Positions 25,347-33,856 of a stretch of DNA of 64,000 bases are shown piece by piece. Under the pieces are notes generated by a model, which was given only the letters and a program-made list of their open reading frames with translations, was not told the origin of the DNA and did not search any database. Each line of letters opens with the position of its first letter. Position 1 is the stretch's first letter. The DNA is taken from NCBI RefSeq assembly GCF_006337165.1, contig NZ_CP040896.1, forward strand, positions 372,001 through 436,000. The letters run 5' to 3'. Origin of the DNA: Hymenobacter jejuensis. GTDB taxonomy: Bacteria > Bacteroidota > Bacteroidia > Cytophagales > Hymenobacteraceae. Made by a program: the position numbers and the translations under genes.

Positions 25347-26768
25347 ATGAACAATCGCTTCGCTTACTCGACTTTTTTAACTTTTGCTATTGCTTTGATT
25401 ATCAACTGGTTGCCAACAGAAAGTTTGGCACAAAACCGCCAGAAAGTCAAAAAACTGGAGGCCTTTATGGAGGAATCGTATCGGGCGGGGCAGTTCAGCG
25501 GGGCTGTGCTGGTGGCCGAAAAAGGCAAGGTAATTTTCAGCAAGGGCTACGGCTTGGCTAACCGCGAATGGAACCTCCCCAACACGCCCGATACCAAGTT
25601 CCGGATTGGCTCGCTGACCAAGCAGTTTACCTCGCTGCTGGTGATGCAGCTCGTGGAAAAAGGCCAGCTCCGGCTCGACGGCCACATCAGCGACTATTTA
25701 CCTGATTACCCGAAGGTTACCGGCGACAAGATCACGCTTCACCACCTGCTGACGCACACTTCGGGCATTCCGAGCTACACCGGATTGCCGCGCTTCATTG
25801 CCGAAACCAGCATCCGGCCAACTACGCCCACGGCGTTTTGGAGCACATTTGCCAACCTGCCGCTGGAGTTTGAGCCCGGCTCGAAGTTTCACTACAGCAA
25901 CTCCGGGTATTTCCTGCTGGGGGCCATCATCGAGAAAGTGACGGGCAAATCGTACGCGCAGGTTTTGCAGGAAAATATCCTCCGGCCCCTGCACATGGAC
26001 AATTCGGGCTACGACCTGCCGGGCACGGTGCTGGCCAAACGCGCCGCGGGGTATCAAAAAACGCCCGCTGGCTTCGAAAACGCACCTTACCTCGACATGA
26101 CGGTGCCCTACGCGGCGGGCTCGCTGTATTCTACGGTCGAAGACCTGTACAAATGGGACCGCGCCCTAGACTCCGACCAGTTGTTGTCTGCTGCTAGCAA
26201 AGCCCTGATGTTCAAGCCCTTCCTCAATAACTACGGCTATGCCTGGATGACCGCCCGCGGAGTGCTGGGCAAGGATACCCTGACTTTGGTGGAGCACAAC
26301 GGCGGCATCAACGGCTTCGGCAGCTTGCTCACCCGCATTCCCCAAGATCAAAGCTTGATTGTGGTGCTGGACAACCAAGGCGGTGAGCATTTAACCGAAG
26401 TGGATCGTGGCCTGCTGCGCATTCTCTACAACCAGCCCGCCGCCAAGCCTAAGCCCGCCCCAACCGTGGCCGCCGCTCCGACGACGGCCCCTAAGCCACT
26501 GGGCAGCAACGCTTCACCGCTGACGAGCTATGTGGGCAAGTATCAGTTGGCGCCTACTTTTTTCATAGCCATCACGGCCGAAAACAGCCAGCTTTTTCTG
26601 CAAGCTACCGGGCAGTCGCGGTTTGAGCTGGCGGCTGAAACCACAGGGCACTACTCCATCAAGGAAGTGCAGGCCGACATTGAGTTTGTCAAAGCGGCTT
26701 CCGGCGCCGTTGAAAAGCTCATTCTACACCAAGGCGGCCGTGATTTGCCGGGGGTAAAGGTGGAATAG
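25347..26768 (+). CDS. Exported class C beta-lactamase-like serine hydrolase
   Basis: 473 residues from ATG at 25347, which provides a signal peptide (MNNRFAYSTFLTFAIALIIN). Catalytic motifs: S89-L-T-K92 (RIGSLTKQF), Y-S-N in HYSNSGYFLLG, and LLTHTSGI. A Pro/Ala-rich linker leads to a C-terminal lipocalin-like beta domain (SYVGKYQLAP ... FELAAETTGHYSI). This is the penicillin-binding-protein/esterase branch rather than a true resistance enzyme. A copy of the dispersed motif overlaps the signal peptide codons. Confidence 0.92.
   Translation: MNNRFAYSTFLTFAIALIINWLPTESLAQNRQKVKKLEAFMEESYRAGQFSGAVLVAEKGKVIFSKGYGLANREWNLPNTPDTKFRIGSLTKQFTSLLVMQLVEKGQLRLDGHISDYLPDYPKVTGDKITLHHLLTHTSGIPSYTGLPRFIAETSIRPTTPTAFWSTFANLPLEFEPGSKFHYSNSGYFLLGAIIEKVTGKSYAQVLQENILRPLHMDNSGYDLPGTVLAKRAAGYQKTPAGFENAPYLDMTVPYAAGSLYSTVEDLYKWDRALDSDQLLSAASKALMFKPFLNNYGYAWMTARGVLGKDTLTLVEHNGGINGFGSLLTRIPQDQSLIVVLDNQGGEHLTEVDRGLLRILYNQPAAKPKPAPTVAAAPTTAPKPLGSNASPLTSYVGKYQLAPTFFIAITAENSQLFLQATGQSRFELAAETTGHYSIKEVQADIEFVKAASGAVEKLILHQGGRDLPGVKVE
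25392..25417 (+). repeat. Dispersed palindromic motif in the signal-peptide codons
   Basis: GCTTTG, core ATTAT, right arm CAACTGGTTGCCAA. Contains TATCAACTGGTTG (exact WATCARNNNNTTR). Confidence 0.55.
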
Positions 26769-26962
26769 CGACGGGCCGCTTTTGCAATCAGCTAACTGTC
26801 TGTTCTCGTTGGCTCGCGCTCAGGAGGACAGATAAGCACGGCGAACGTGAGCAACAGGTTGCAGGCGCTGCCACTCCGGTTTGAAGCCTTCGGAAACCTA
26901 CCAACTCCTACCCTCTTGCCTGGATTTGCGTACTGTGTGCTTGAACTAACCCTAAAAAAGCA

Positions 26963-28006
26963 ATGGAACAAGTAGCCCGTGGCGTCACCCAGCTGACCAT
27001 TCAACGCTTTGTTAATGTATATATCGTGGAAACCGGGCCCGGCCAATGGGTGCTGATTGACACTGGTTTGCCGGGTGCTGCCAAAAGCATCCTCGCGGCG
27101 GTCGATAAGTTATTTTACCCCGGCACCCACCCGGAAGCTATCTTGCTCACGCACGGCCACTTAGACCATGCCAGCAATGCCCAAGAACTGGCTGAGCACT
27201 GGAAAGTACCCGTGATTGCGCATCCGCTCGAGTTGCCTTTCCTGACCGGCAAAGCCGTGTATCCGCCCGCCGACCCCACCGTAGGAGGTTCGCTGGCGTT
27301 CGCAAGCCGGTTTTTTCCGCCGCAGTCGTTTCAGATGAGCGATGTAATTCAGGCTTTGCCCGAAGACCCGGAACCGCCTTTCATGCCGGGCTGGCGGTGG
27401 CTGCACGTACCCGGCCATGCGCCGGGCCAAGTGGCGTTTTTCCGCGAAGAAGATAAAACCCTGATTGGGGCCGATGCATTCGCCACGGCCAAGCACGATT
27501 CGATACCCTCGCTGCTGCTCCAGATTCCGAAGATCAGCCGGGCCGGCACGCCGTTTACGTTTGACTGGGAAGCGGCGCATGCCTCGGTAGTCGAGCTGGC
27601 TAATCTAGAGCCGGAAGCCATCGGTTGCGGCCACGGCCCCGTCATCAAAGGCCCGCAAGCGGCGGCAGGGCTGCGCGAACTCTCCCTCAGCTTCCCGGTG
27701 CCCAAGCACGGCCGCTACGTCAGTGCGCCGGCCCGCACCGATGCCGACGGCGTGCAGTTTGTGCCGCCCGCTCCCGCCGATCCGCTGCCCAAAGAAGCCG
27801 CGCTGCTGGGCGTCGGCGTCGCGTTGCTGGCAACGGCCGCCCTGGTCGTTCGCAAGCAACGCCACGACCAACGCGAGTTGGAGTTGCTCGAATACGAAGA
27901 CGAGGATTACTCGAAGTACAATTCCAAGTACAACGTGAGCTACCAAGACGATGTGAAAGAAGTAGAGCAGCTCTATTTCCCGCACCACAGCATTCGGTAT
28001 AAATAA
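26963..28006 (+). CDS. MBL-fold metallo-hydrolase with C-terminal membrane helix
   Basis: 347 residues. Zinc motif LLTHGHLDHAS, downstream His in HVPGHAPGQVAFF and Asp in LIGADAF complete the metallo-beta-lactamase fold (residues about 10-235). A single hydrophobic helix follows (LLGVGVALLATAALVV) with a charged, Tyr/Asp/Glu-rich tail. A hydrolase of unknown substrate, possibly membrane-anchored by its C-terminus. ATG start. Confidence 0.87.
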   Translation: MEQVARGVTQLTIQRFVNVYIVETGPGQWVLIDTGLPGAAKSILAAVDKLFYPGTHPEAILLTHGHLDHASNAQELAEHWKVPVIAHPLELPFLTGKAVYPPADPTVGGSLAFASRFFPPQSFQMSDVIQALPEDPEPPFMPGWRWLHVPGHAPGQVAFFREEDKTLIGADAFATAKHDSIPSLLLQIPKISRAGTPFTFDWEAAHASVVELANLEPEAIGCGHGPVIKGPQAAAGLRELSLSFPVPKHGRYVSAPARTDADGVQFVPPAPADPLPKEAALLGVGVALLATAALVVRKQRHDQRELELLEYEDEDYSKYNSKYNVSYQDDVKEVEQLYFPHHSIRYK

Positions 28007-28030
28007 TTAATAATCAATCATATATAAAAT
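27998..28030 (+). repeat. Dispersed palindromic motif at 28.0 kb, overlapping a stop codon
   Basis: Left arm TATAAATAATTA, core ATAAT, right arm CAATCATATATAAAAT. Overlaps the stop codon of the MBL gene. Confidence 0.65.
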
Positions 28031-28040
28031 AATCCGAAAC

Positions 28041-28072
28041 AAAAAAGGCGCCGTGCATACGGCGCCTTTTTT
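28041..28072. terminator. Bidirectional intrinsic terminator
   Basis: AAAAAAGGCGCCGT, loop GCAT, ACGGCGCCTTTTTT: a perfect 14-bp stem between the convergent MBL and DUF4097 genes. Confidence 0.92.
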
Positions 28073-28093
28073 GTTCTGGAATGAAGTAAAACG

Positions 28094-28900
28094 CTACTCC
28101 CCGGCTTGGTTTACTTTGATGCCGCCGTTGGTCGTTACGGCGCGTACCGGAGCACCACCTTGGCCTAGGTTGGCTGCAATTTCCTTGCTCAGCATTCCGG
28201 TTTTGGTTACGGGCAGGTCGCCGTGGATGCCACCGATGGTAGTGCTAGTGAACAGCTTAGCCGAATAATTGCGGGGCAGCTCCCAGGTGATGCCGCCGTT
28301 GGTGGTGGTTACGTCGAGGCCCTCGCCTTCCCATTTCGAGCCGGAAAGCGCGATATGCAGCCCGCCGTTGGTGGTGTGGCCACTTACTTTGCCGCCTACA
28401 TTTTTGAGGGTAATGCCCCCGTTGGTGGCGTCAAACTTGATGTTGGACTGCAAGCCTTCGACGCTGATGCCGCCGTTTACGGTGTTGAGAGCCAGCGCCG
28501 TATGCTGGGGCACAAACACCTCGTAGCTAACCGACCAGTTGGTTTCGTCGCCGGGAGCGGTGGCACGCAGCGAGTTACCGCTGCTGGAGATTTTCACGCC
28601 TTTTACGCGGCTCTGGGCTTCTTCCGTCGATTTGGCCCACGACTGCACCCGGGCCCGCACCCGCACGTCGGAGCCCGACCACGCCCGCACCGTGATGCCA
28701 CCGTTGTCGCGGCCGTCAATGGTCAGGGTTTGGCCGGCGGCCGGCGCGGCAAAGTTCAGGTCGCGGGTTTCGCAGAAGCCTTTTTGGTTGCCCCAGCGGC
28801 TTTCGTTGCAAGTCGACTCGAATTTGGGCTCCGAAGCCACCTGAGCAGCGGCAGAAACGGCACTAGTAGCAAGCAACAGAGCGGTAAGCAAGGTTTTCAT
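28094..28900 (-). CDS. Exported DUF4097-type beta-repeat protein
   Basis: 268 residues from ATG at 28900 (MKTLLTALLLATSAVSAAAQ is a signal peptide). The mature protein is a row of beta strands marked by NGGI-like turns: DNGGITV, VNGGISV, TNGGITL, TNGGLHI, TNGGITW, IGGIHG, TNGGIKV, about one per 20 residues. This is the DUF4097/putative adhesin pattern, a short beta-solenoid likely in the periplasm or at the surface. Function unknown. Confidence 0.85.
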   Translation of the reverse strand: MKTLLTALLLATSAVSAAAQVASEPKFESTCNESRWGNQKGFCETRDLNFAAPAAGQTLTIDGRDNGGITVRAWSGSDVRVRARVQSWAKSTEEAQSRVKGVKISSSGNSLRATAPGDETNWSVSYEVFVPQHTALALNTVNGGISVEGLQSNIKFDATNGGITLKNVGGKVSGHTTNGGLHIALSGSKWEGEGLDVTTTNGGITWELPRNYSAKLFTSTTIGGIHGDLPVTKTGMLSKEIAANLGQGGAPVRAVTTNGGIKVNQAGE

Positions 28901-29140
28901 AGCGTTGGGTAGATGAAAGTTGGGAAACATGGATTTCGTTGATTACCAGATAGCTGATGTGATGCTGTGGCCATCGCCACCCAACCATCTGGCTATTTCG
29001 GGTTAGGCAGCACGAGTACCGCCAAAGCCGCCATTCGTTACACGGCCTCCAAAAAATATTTCAACTTACTAGATGACCGCTCCCTCCCTATCGTTGCCTT
29101 GGCAACTCTTATGGGCTTTCAGAACACAAACTCTATAATC

Positions 29141-29169
29141 GCAACTGATTAGCTAACAACTACTTATCC
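29141..29169 (+). repeat. Dispersed palindromic motif, degenerate copy at 29.15 kb
   Basis: GCAACTGATTA, core GCTAA, right arm CAACTACTTATCC. Overlaps the stop codon of the minus-strand hutG. Confidence 0.4.
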
Positions 29170-30117
29170 GTGAGCCAAGCGATTGTGATGATGCTCCAGC
29201 GGCGGCAGTTTGGCCAACGCCACCGCCACGCCGGTGAGGTAAGCAGTGACGATAGTAGCAGCTAACCGGGCCGTCTGGTTGTCGCGGTCGTAGCGCGGGT
29301 TCAGCTCCACCACTTCAAACAGGCGCACCGCCGGGTGCCTTCCGGCCAAGAACGCGGCTTGGACCGCATGGCGCGGCGTGAGCCCATCGGAACTGGGCGC
29401 GCTCACGCCGGGCGCGAAAGCCTGGGCCAGGCTATCGAGGTCGAGGCTGACGAAAACAGGCCCGCCCGCCGCTACGGCGCGGTTGAGCGCGTGCTCGACG
29501 TAGCCTTCGATGCCGTTTTCAAACACGTCGGCCAGCGTGATGATCTTGGCGTTTTGCTTGCGCAGAAAGTCGATGTCTTCTTTGGCGTTGAGGTTGCTGT
29601 GCAGGCCGATTTCGGTGAAATGCTTGCCCAGCACGAAGCCTTCACGCAGCAGCTTGCCAAACGGGGTGCCGCTGCTGATTTCGGGCTTGTTTTTGACGTC
29701 GGCGTGGGCATCGATGTTCAGGCCGCCGCCGGGTTGCTCAGCCATATCACAGAGGCCACGCACCGTAGAATAGGTGCCATCGTGGCTACCGCCGAACACC
29801 ACTACTTTCGGATACTGAAACAGCAACGCGCTGACTTGCTGCCGGATACGTTCGTGGTTTTCCGTGTGCTCGGGGCTGGTCAGGTCGAGGTTGCCGGCGT
29901 CGGCGAGGCGCAGGCGCTGTAAGTCCACGTCGTATTCTAGGTTGTAGGTCTTGTGGTAGCGCCGCAGCTCGCTCCGGATGGCATCGGGCGCTTCTGTGGC
30001 CCCGGCCCGGCCGCCTTCGAGCACCGTGCCGGCGTCGAGGGGCAGGCCCACAAAAGCCACATCAGCCTGGGGCAGCTCGGCCGCCGGTTTGATCAGATCG
30101 CGAATAAAAGTTGGCAT
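29164..30117 (-). CDS. hutG: Arginase-fold hydrolase, probable formimidoylglutamase
   Basis: 317-residue ureohydrolase-fold enzyme. Metal motifs are visible: GGSHDGTYS, NIDAHADVKN and SLDLDS. The SSGTPFGKLL segment after DAHAD is characteristic of formimidoylglutamases (last step of the HutHUIG path) rather than arginases. With hutU 5 kb away on the same strand this supports a histidine-degradation role. The usual second metal Asp after SLDLD (DLDALDP in others) is replaced by SLAQAF; this may be a variant. ATG start at 30117. Confidence 0.8.
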   Translation of the reverse strand: MPTFIRDLIKPAAELPQADVAFVGLPLDAGTVLEGGRAGATEAPDAIRSELRRYHKTYNLEYDVDLQRLRLADAGNLDLTSPEHTENHERIRQQVSALLFQYPKVVVFGGSHDGTYSTVRGLCDMAEQPGGGLNIDAHADVKNKPEISSGTPFGKLLREGFVLGKHFTEIGLHSNLNAKEDIDFLRKQNAKIITLADVFENGIEGYVEHALNRAVAAGGPVFVSLDLDSLAQAFAPGVSAPSSDGLTPRHAVQAAFLAGRHPAVRLFEVVELNPRYDRDNQTARLAATIVTAYLTGVAVALAKLPPLEHHHNRLAHG

Positions 30118-30262
30118 AAACGAATGCGCTGGGTGGAGAAGAACAAGGACAAAGCACTTCGGGCGCGCAGGCCCAAAACGCTTCCCTAGTATACGACTTC
30201 TCGCGCTTTCTCAGAAGTCAACAGTTGGTATCTATCACCTACTGAAATAGTTACAAAGAGCA

Positions 30263-30293
30263 GCGGCCCTGCCTTAATACAAGGCAGGGCCGC
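30263..30293. terminator. Hairpin terminator candidate downstream of the Gfo/Idh gene
   Basis: GCGGCCCTGCCTT, loop AATAC, AAGGCAGGGCCGC. A weak T-rich tail follows on the minus strand. Lies after the Gfo/Idh stop codon. Confidence 0.6.
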
Positions 30294-30325
30294 AAGAGAA
30301 TCAGGTAAAAGAGGCATGCGCGCTC

Positions 30326-31729
30326 CTACGCCTTCTTTTCTTCTTCTGGCTCGGGACCGCGGAAGGCGTCTTTCTTGGCCACGGCTGGCAGCTTCACTGG
30401 CTTGCCCTCGCGAGCCGACTGGTAGATGGCTTCCATAATTCGATGATCCTGAAGGCCTTCCTCGCCGGGCGTGTGCGGCTCCTTGTTGTCCAGAATGCAC
30501 TCGGAAAAGTGGTCGATTTCGGTGGCAAACTGGTTTTTGTTGCCGAGCGTGAGCTGGTCTTTGTGGCCAACCATGCCCTCGGCGTGCGCCGTTTGGAGCT
30601 GCTGGCCTTCGTAGGCAAACGCCTGCTCCAGGTTGATCCAGCCTTTTTCGGCCAGCACCCGGTAGCGCCGCGACTCGTGGGTGTTGTAATCAGAAATGCA
30701 GTTTACCACGATGCCTTCCGGAAAGCGCATCTGCCACGACACCATTTCCTCGACTTCCTTAAACAACGGGTTGTCGGGCGTGCTGTAGGTGTAGGCAAAG
30801 ACTTCCGTAGGCTCCGTGCCCAGCAGAAACCGACTGGTATTCAGGCAGTACAGACCGATGTCGGGCAAGGCACCGCCGCCGGCCAGGGCCAGCTTATGGC
30901 GCCAGTGTTGGGGGTTGGCCGAGCTTTGCACGTTGTGCGCCTCAATGACCTTGGTCTTGCCAAACTGGTTCGACTGGATCATCTTCCGCACCAGGCGGTT
31001 ATTGGGCTCATACTGAATACGATACGCCACCATGAGCTTGCGACCGGCCTTCTTGCACGCATCAATCATCTTCTGACAATCGGCCGACGACGTGGCCATG
31101 GGCTTTTCGCAGAGGATGTGCTTGCCCGCCTGCGCCCCCCGAATGGTGTATTCGGCGTGCAGGGAGTTGGGCAGCACAATGTAGATCACCTGCACCGCCG
31201 GGTTGTCCTTGAGCTTATCGTAGTTCTCGTAGCTGTAGCAGTTTTCGGGCTTGATGCCGTATTGCTTGGCTACTTTGGCCATTTTCTCGGGCGACCCGCT
31301 TACCAGCGCCACCGGTTTCGACTTTTTGCATTGTCCCATCGCCGGCAAAATTTCTTCCAGCGTAAGGTGCCCCAAGCCCACAATGGCGTAACCCACGCGC
31401 TGCTCGGGCGGCAGCGGTGTAGGCGTGGGCGGCGACTGCCGATCTAGTTTCGACTTCCACTCTTCTAGCTCAATGGGCTTGTCGACTTCGGTGGGCACTT
31501 TGGCCGGTGGCGAGGTAGCCTCCGAGGAAGCAGCCGCGCCGCTAGGAGCCGTGTACATGGCCGCTTCGGACGCCCCCGAATTTTCGCCGCTCTTCTGGCA
31601 GGAAGCCAGCAACCCGCCGACTACGCCCACCGCCAGGCCGCGGCCAGTGTAGCGAAGGAATTCTTTGCGCGACACTTCGGCGGCCGAGCGGGCCAGCAAA
31701 TCCTGCATAACGCCAGTAAATTGATTCAT
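30326..31729 (-). CDS. Tat-exported Gfo/Idh/MocA family oxidoreductase
   Basis: 467 residues. The N-terminus (SRKEFLRYTGRGLAVGVVGGLL) carries a twin-Arg-like signal, then a Pro/Ala/Glu-rich linker. The NAD-binding fold begins with YAIVGLGHLTLEEILPAM, and CEKPMATS is the family hallmark after LPNSLHAEY. Likely a periplasmic sugar/inositol dehydrogenase; substrate unknown. A minus-strand terminator hairpin lies in its leader although no other minus-strand gene lies upstream nearby. ATG start at 31729. Confidence 0.88.
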   Translation of the reverse strand: MNQFTGVMQDLLARSAAEVSRKEFLRYTGRGLAVGVVGGLLASCQKSGENSGASEAAMYTAPSGAAASSEATSPPAKVPTEVDKPIELEEWKSKLDRQSPPTPTPLPPEQRVGYAIVGLGHLTLEEILPAMGQCKKSKPVALVSGSPEKMAKVAKQYGIKPENCYSYENYDKLKDNPAVQVIYIVLPNSLHAEYTIRGAQAGKHILCEKPMATSSADCQKMIDACKKAGRKLMVAYRIQYEPNNRLVRKMIQSNQFGKTKVIEAHNVQSSANPQHWRHKLALAGGGALPDIGLYCLNTSRFLLGTEPTEVFAYTYSTPDNPLFKEVEEMVSWQMRFPEGIVVNCISDYNTHESRRYRVLAEKGWINLEQAFAYEGQQLQTAHAEGMVGHKDQLTLGNKNQFATEIDHFSECILDNKEPHTPGEEGLQDHRIMEAIYQSAREGKPVKLPAVAKKDAFRGPEPEEEKKA

Positions 31730-32036
31730 AGAGCTTTAGATAAAATTGATTGTGGTAGATAAGAGCAGAGCGACCACTGCTACGGGGCGGGAATACGCCT
31801 AAAAAAGCCCGCCATGTTGGGGCGGGCTGGGGCTACGAAAGCCTAAATAACCTTACGGGCAAGCTCAGCCTATGGTTATTGGTTATCCTGCTGAGTATCT
31901 GCGAGTCAGGGCTTGCAAGGCGGGCTACCAAACCCACGCTCACACCCAAACCAACCTTTTGCCGTATCAAAAAGGCGTCTGGCGGACCGATTGGCGACTT
32001 CGTTAGTTTAGAACACCCTCACCATTACCCAGTAAT
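31730..32036. other. Divergent intergenic region with a minus-strand terminator
   Basis: 307 bp between two divergent genes. It holds the leader terminator at 31801-31828; I see no other gene. No clear TANNTTTG promoter box was found on the minus strand. Confidence 0.5.
31801..31828 (-). terminator. Leader terminator (possible attenuator) of the Gfo/Idh gene
   Basis: On the minus strand AGCCCGCC (31828-31821), loop, GGCGGGCT (31813-31806) then TTTTTT. It points toward the Gfo/Idh start 72 nt away. The nearest minus-strand gene further upstream is more than 14 kb away, so it can only end a leader or small RNA. Confidence 0.75.
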
Positions 32037-32567
32037 ATGCCCAAAGAGCGCATTGCCATTGATATGGACGAAGTCATTGCCGACGCCGTGCAGCGGTTTA
32101 CGGAATGGTACCACCGTGATTTCAACGTGCTGCTCACCCCCGAGCACCTGCACGGCAAACGCCTGCTCGAGGCCGTCGCGCCGGACCACCGCAAGCCCCT
32201 GCGCGAGTACCTCGATACCGTGGGCTTTTTCCAGGATTTGCCCGTAATGCCTGATAGCCAAGCAGTACTGCGCCAAATGGCCGACCGCTACGAGCTGTTC
32301 ATTGCCACGGCCGCGATGGGATTTCCGTTGTCGTTCGGCGAAAAGTTTGAATGGCTCCGCACCCACTTCGACTTCATCCCGACGAGCCACGTCGTATTCT
32401 GCGGCGACAAAAGCATCCTCAACGCCGACTACCTCATCGACGACAACGCCTACAACTTCCGCGATTTTCGCGGGGAAGGCATCTTGTTTACGTCGCACCA
32501 CAACGTACACGAAACCCAATACCGGCGCGTAAATAACTGGAAAGAAGTTGCCGAGATGTTTTTATAA
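32037..32567 (+). CDS. 5'(3')-deoxyribonucleotidase-like HAD phosphatase
   Basis: 176 residues. HAD motif 1 IDMDEVIAD (nucleophile Asp and acid Asp), motif 2 region ATAAMGFP, motif 4 FCGDKSILNADYLIDDNAYNF. This matches the 5'(3')-nucleotidase NT5C-like branch. It dephosphorylates nucleoside monophosphates, likely in the cytoplasm. ATG start at 32037; its stop codon overlaps a palindromic motif. Confidence 0.9.
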   Translation: MPKERIAIDMDEVIADAVQRFTEWYHRDFNVLLTPEHLHGKRLLEAVAPDHRKPLREYLDTVGFFQDLPVMPDSQAVLRQMADRYELFIATAAMGFPLSFGEKFEWLRTHFDFIPTSHVVFCGDKSILNADYLIDDNAYNFRDFRGEGILFTSHHNVHETQYRRVNNWKEVAEMFL

Positions 32568-32591
32568 GTATTTAATAATCAATTATTTACA
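32560..32591 (+). repeat. Dispersed palindromic motif at 32.56 kb
   Basis: Left arm TTATAAGTATTTA, core ATAAT, right arm CAATTATTTACA; contains AATCAATTATTTA (exact WATCARNNNNTTR). Overlaps the nucleotidase stop codon. Confidence 0.75.
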
Positions 32592-32905
32592 TCCTAATAG
32601 CAGCCATCATCCAGAGCGCCGCGCAGGATCTCGCTCGCTTCATTGCATTGCTATTCAGCTAAACACGCGAAATCCTTCGCTGCGCTCTGGATGACAAACG
32701 TTTATAATGACAAACGAAGTGGCCAAAACCATTTTCTGAAGAGCAGTACAACCGCCGCTTTCTCCGCTGGCAACAATGCCGGGCCAATTGCGCCCGGCCG
32801 GCCTTTCTACTAACTTGCAGCCCCTTCGGGAGCGCCGGCCTGGACTAGCGCTTCGGAGCACCTGAGTTTTCAACCGTTACCACCCGCATTTAGCTACTAC
32901 ATACT
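32568..32905. other. Intergenic region with an imperfect inverted repeat
   Basis: 338 bp between the nucleotidase and yebC. It begins with a palindromic motif and contains the repeat at 32607-32694. No convincing gene. Confidence 0.5.
32607..32694. repeat. Imperfect inverted repeat of a REP/BIME-like family
   Basis: 28-nt arms: TCATCCAGAGCGCCGCGCAG at the left (32607-32634) and CTGCGCTCTGGATGA at the right end (32667-32694), differing at three positions, spacer 32 nt. The GAGCG-nAGCG-AAGGAT-TCGC core is a widespread bacterial dispersed-repeat type. A partial relative, TTGAGCGCAGTCGAAGCACC, lies at about 24131-24152. Confidence 0.65.
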
Positions 32906-33640
32906 ATGGGAAGAGCTTTTGAATTCCGCAAAGGCCGTAAGATGAAGCGCTGGGACCGTATGTCCAAGGACTTTACCCGCATCGGCAAGGAAATCGTGAT
33001 GGCCGTGAAGGAAAACGGCCCCAACCCCGACACCAACGCCCGGCTGCGCACGGCCATGCAGAATGCCAAGGGCGTGAACATGCCCAAAGACCGCGTGGAA
33101 GCCGCCATCAAGCGCGCCAGCAGCAAAGAAGAAAAAGACTACGAAGAGGTTGTGTATGAGGGCTATGCGCCCCACGGCATTGCGGTGGTGGTAGAATGCG
33201 CCACCGACAACCCCGTGCGCACCGTGTCCAACGTGCGCATGTACTTCAACCGCGGCGGCGGCTCGCTCGGCACGGCCGGCTCCAGCGACTACACGTTCAC
33301 CCGCAAAGGTGTGTTTAAGCTGGCGGCCGAAGGCCTCGACCGCGACGAGCTGGAACTGGAGCTCATCGACTTTGGCGCCGAAGACGTGTATCTCGACGAG
33401 GAAGAAGACGAGCACGGTGCTACCAAGGAAATCATGGTGATCGAAACGGCTTTCACCGATTTCGGCCAGATGCAGAAAGCCTTGGAAGACAAAGGCTTAC
33501 ACCCGCTCAGCGCCACGCTTCAGCGCGTACCCAATACCACTGTCACGCTCTCAGATGAGGAGGTAGAAGAAGTAATGAAGCTCATCGACAAGTTCGAAGA
33601 GGACGACGACGTGCAGGCCGTGTACCACACAATGGGCTAG
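32906..33640 (+). CDS. yebC: YebC/PmpR family regulator or translation-associated protein
   Basis: 244 residues, all family landmarks present: MGRAFEFRKGRKMKRWDRMSK, the AIKRAS and YEGYAP segments, GGGSLGTAGSSDYTF, and an acidic C-terminal tail. YebC proteins have been linked both to transcriptional regulation and to relieving ribosome stalls at proline stretches. ATG start. Ends at a terminator that is duplicated on the far side of the following gene. Confidence 0.95.
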   Translation: MGRAFEFRKGRKMKRWDRMSKDFTRIGKEIVMAVKENGPNPDTNARLRTAMQNAKGVNMPKDRVEAAIKRASSKEEKDYEEVVYEGYAPHGIAVVVECATDNPVRTVSNVRMYFNRGGGSLGTAGSSDYTFTRKGVFKLAAEGLDRDELELELIDFGAEDVYLDEEEDEHGATKEIMVIETAFTDFGQMQKALEDKGLHPLSATLQRVPNTTVTLSDEEVEEVMKLIDKFEEDDDVQAVYHTMG

Positions 33641-33660
33641 TCGCTATTGCAGCTTTTAAA

Positions 33661-33710
33661 AGCTATTGAAAGGCGGGCCGCTCCGGTTGGGGCGGCCTAT
33701 ACTTTTTTAG
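33661..33710 (+). terminator. Terminator of yebC, left copy of a near-identical pair
   Basis: Hairpin GGCCGCTCC, loop GGTT, GGGGCGGCC followed by TATACTTTTTT. The 37 bp at 33661-33697 recur at 34336-34372 with three differences. Confidence 0.85.
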
Positions 33711-33856
33711 CTATACTCATTTATACTTAAATAAATTATTAATAAGTAATCATGGTTGTTACTTTAAATATTTTAATAAAATCATCATAAAGAATATCAT
33801 TAAATAAAAATTTGCAAATTAATCCTCTAAATTGGAATTAACCATTTCATTAAAGA

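Noticed and set aside
30221..30255. Further degenerate copies of the palindrome (also around 14561, 22190, 26780, 31880, 42056)
   Set aside because: Too many mismatches to separate from ordinary AT-rich sequence.
30443..31447. Open frame opposite the Gfo/Idh gene
   Set aside because: Shadow frame; low-complexity translation and no start context.
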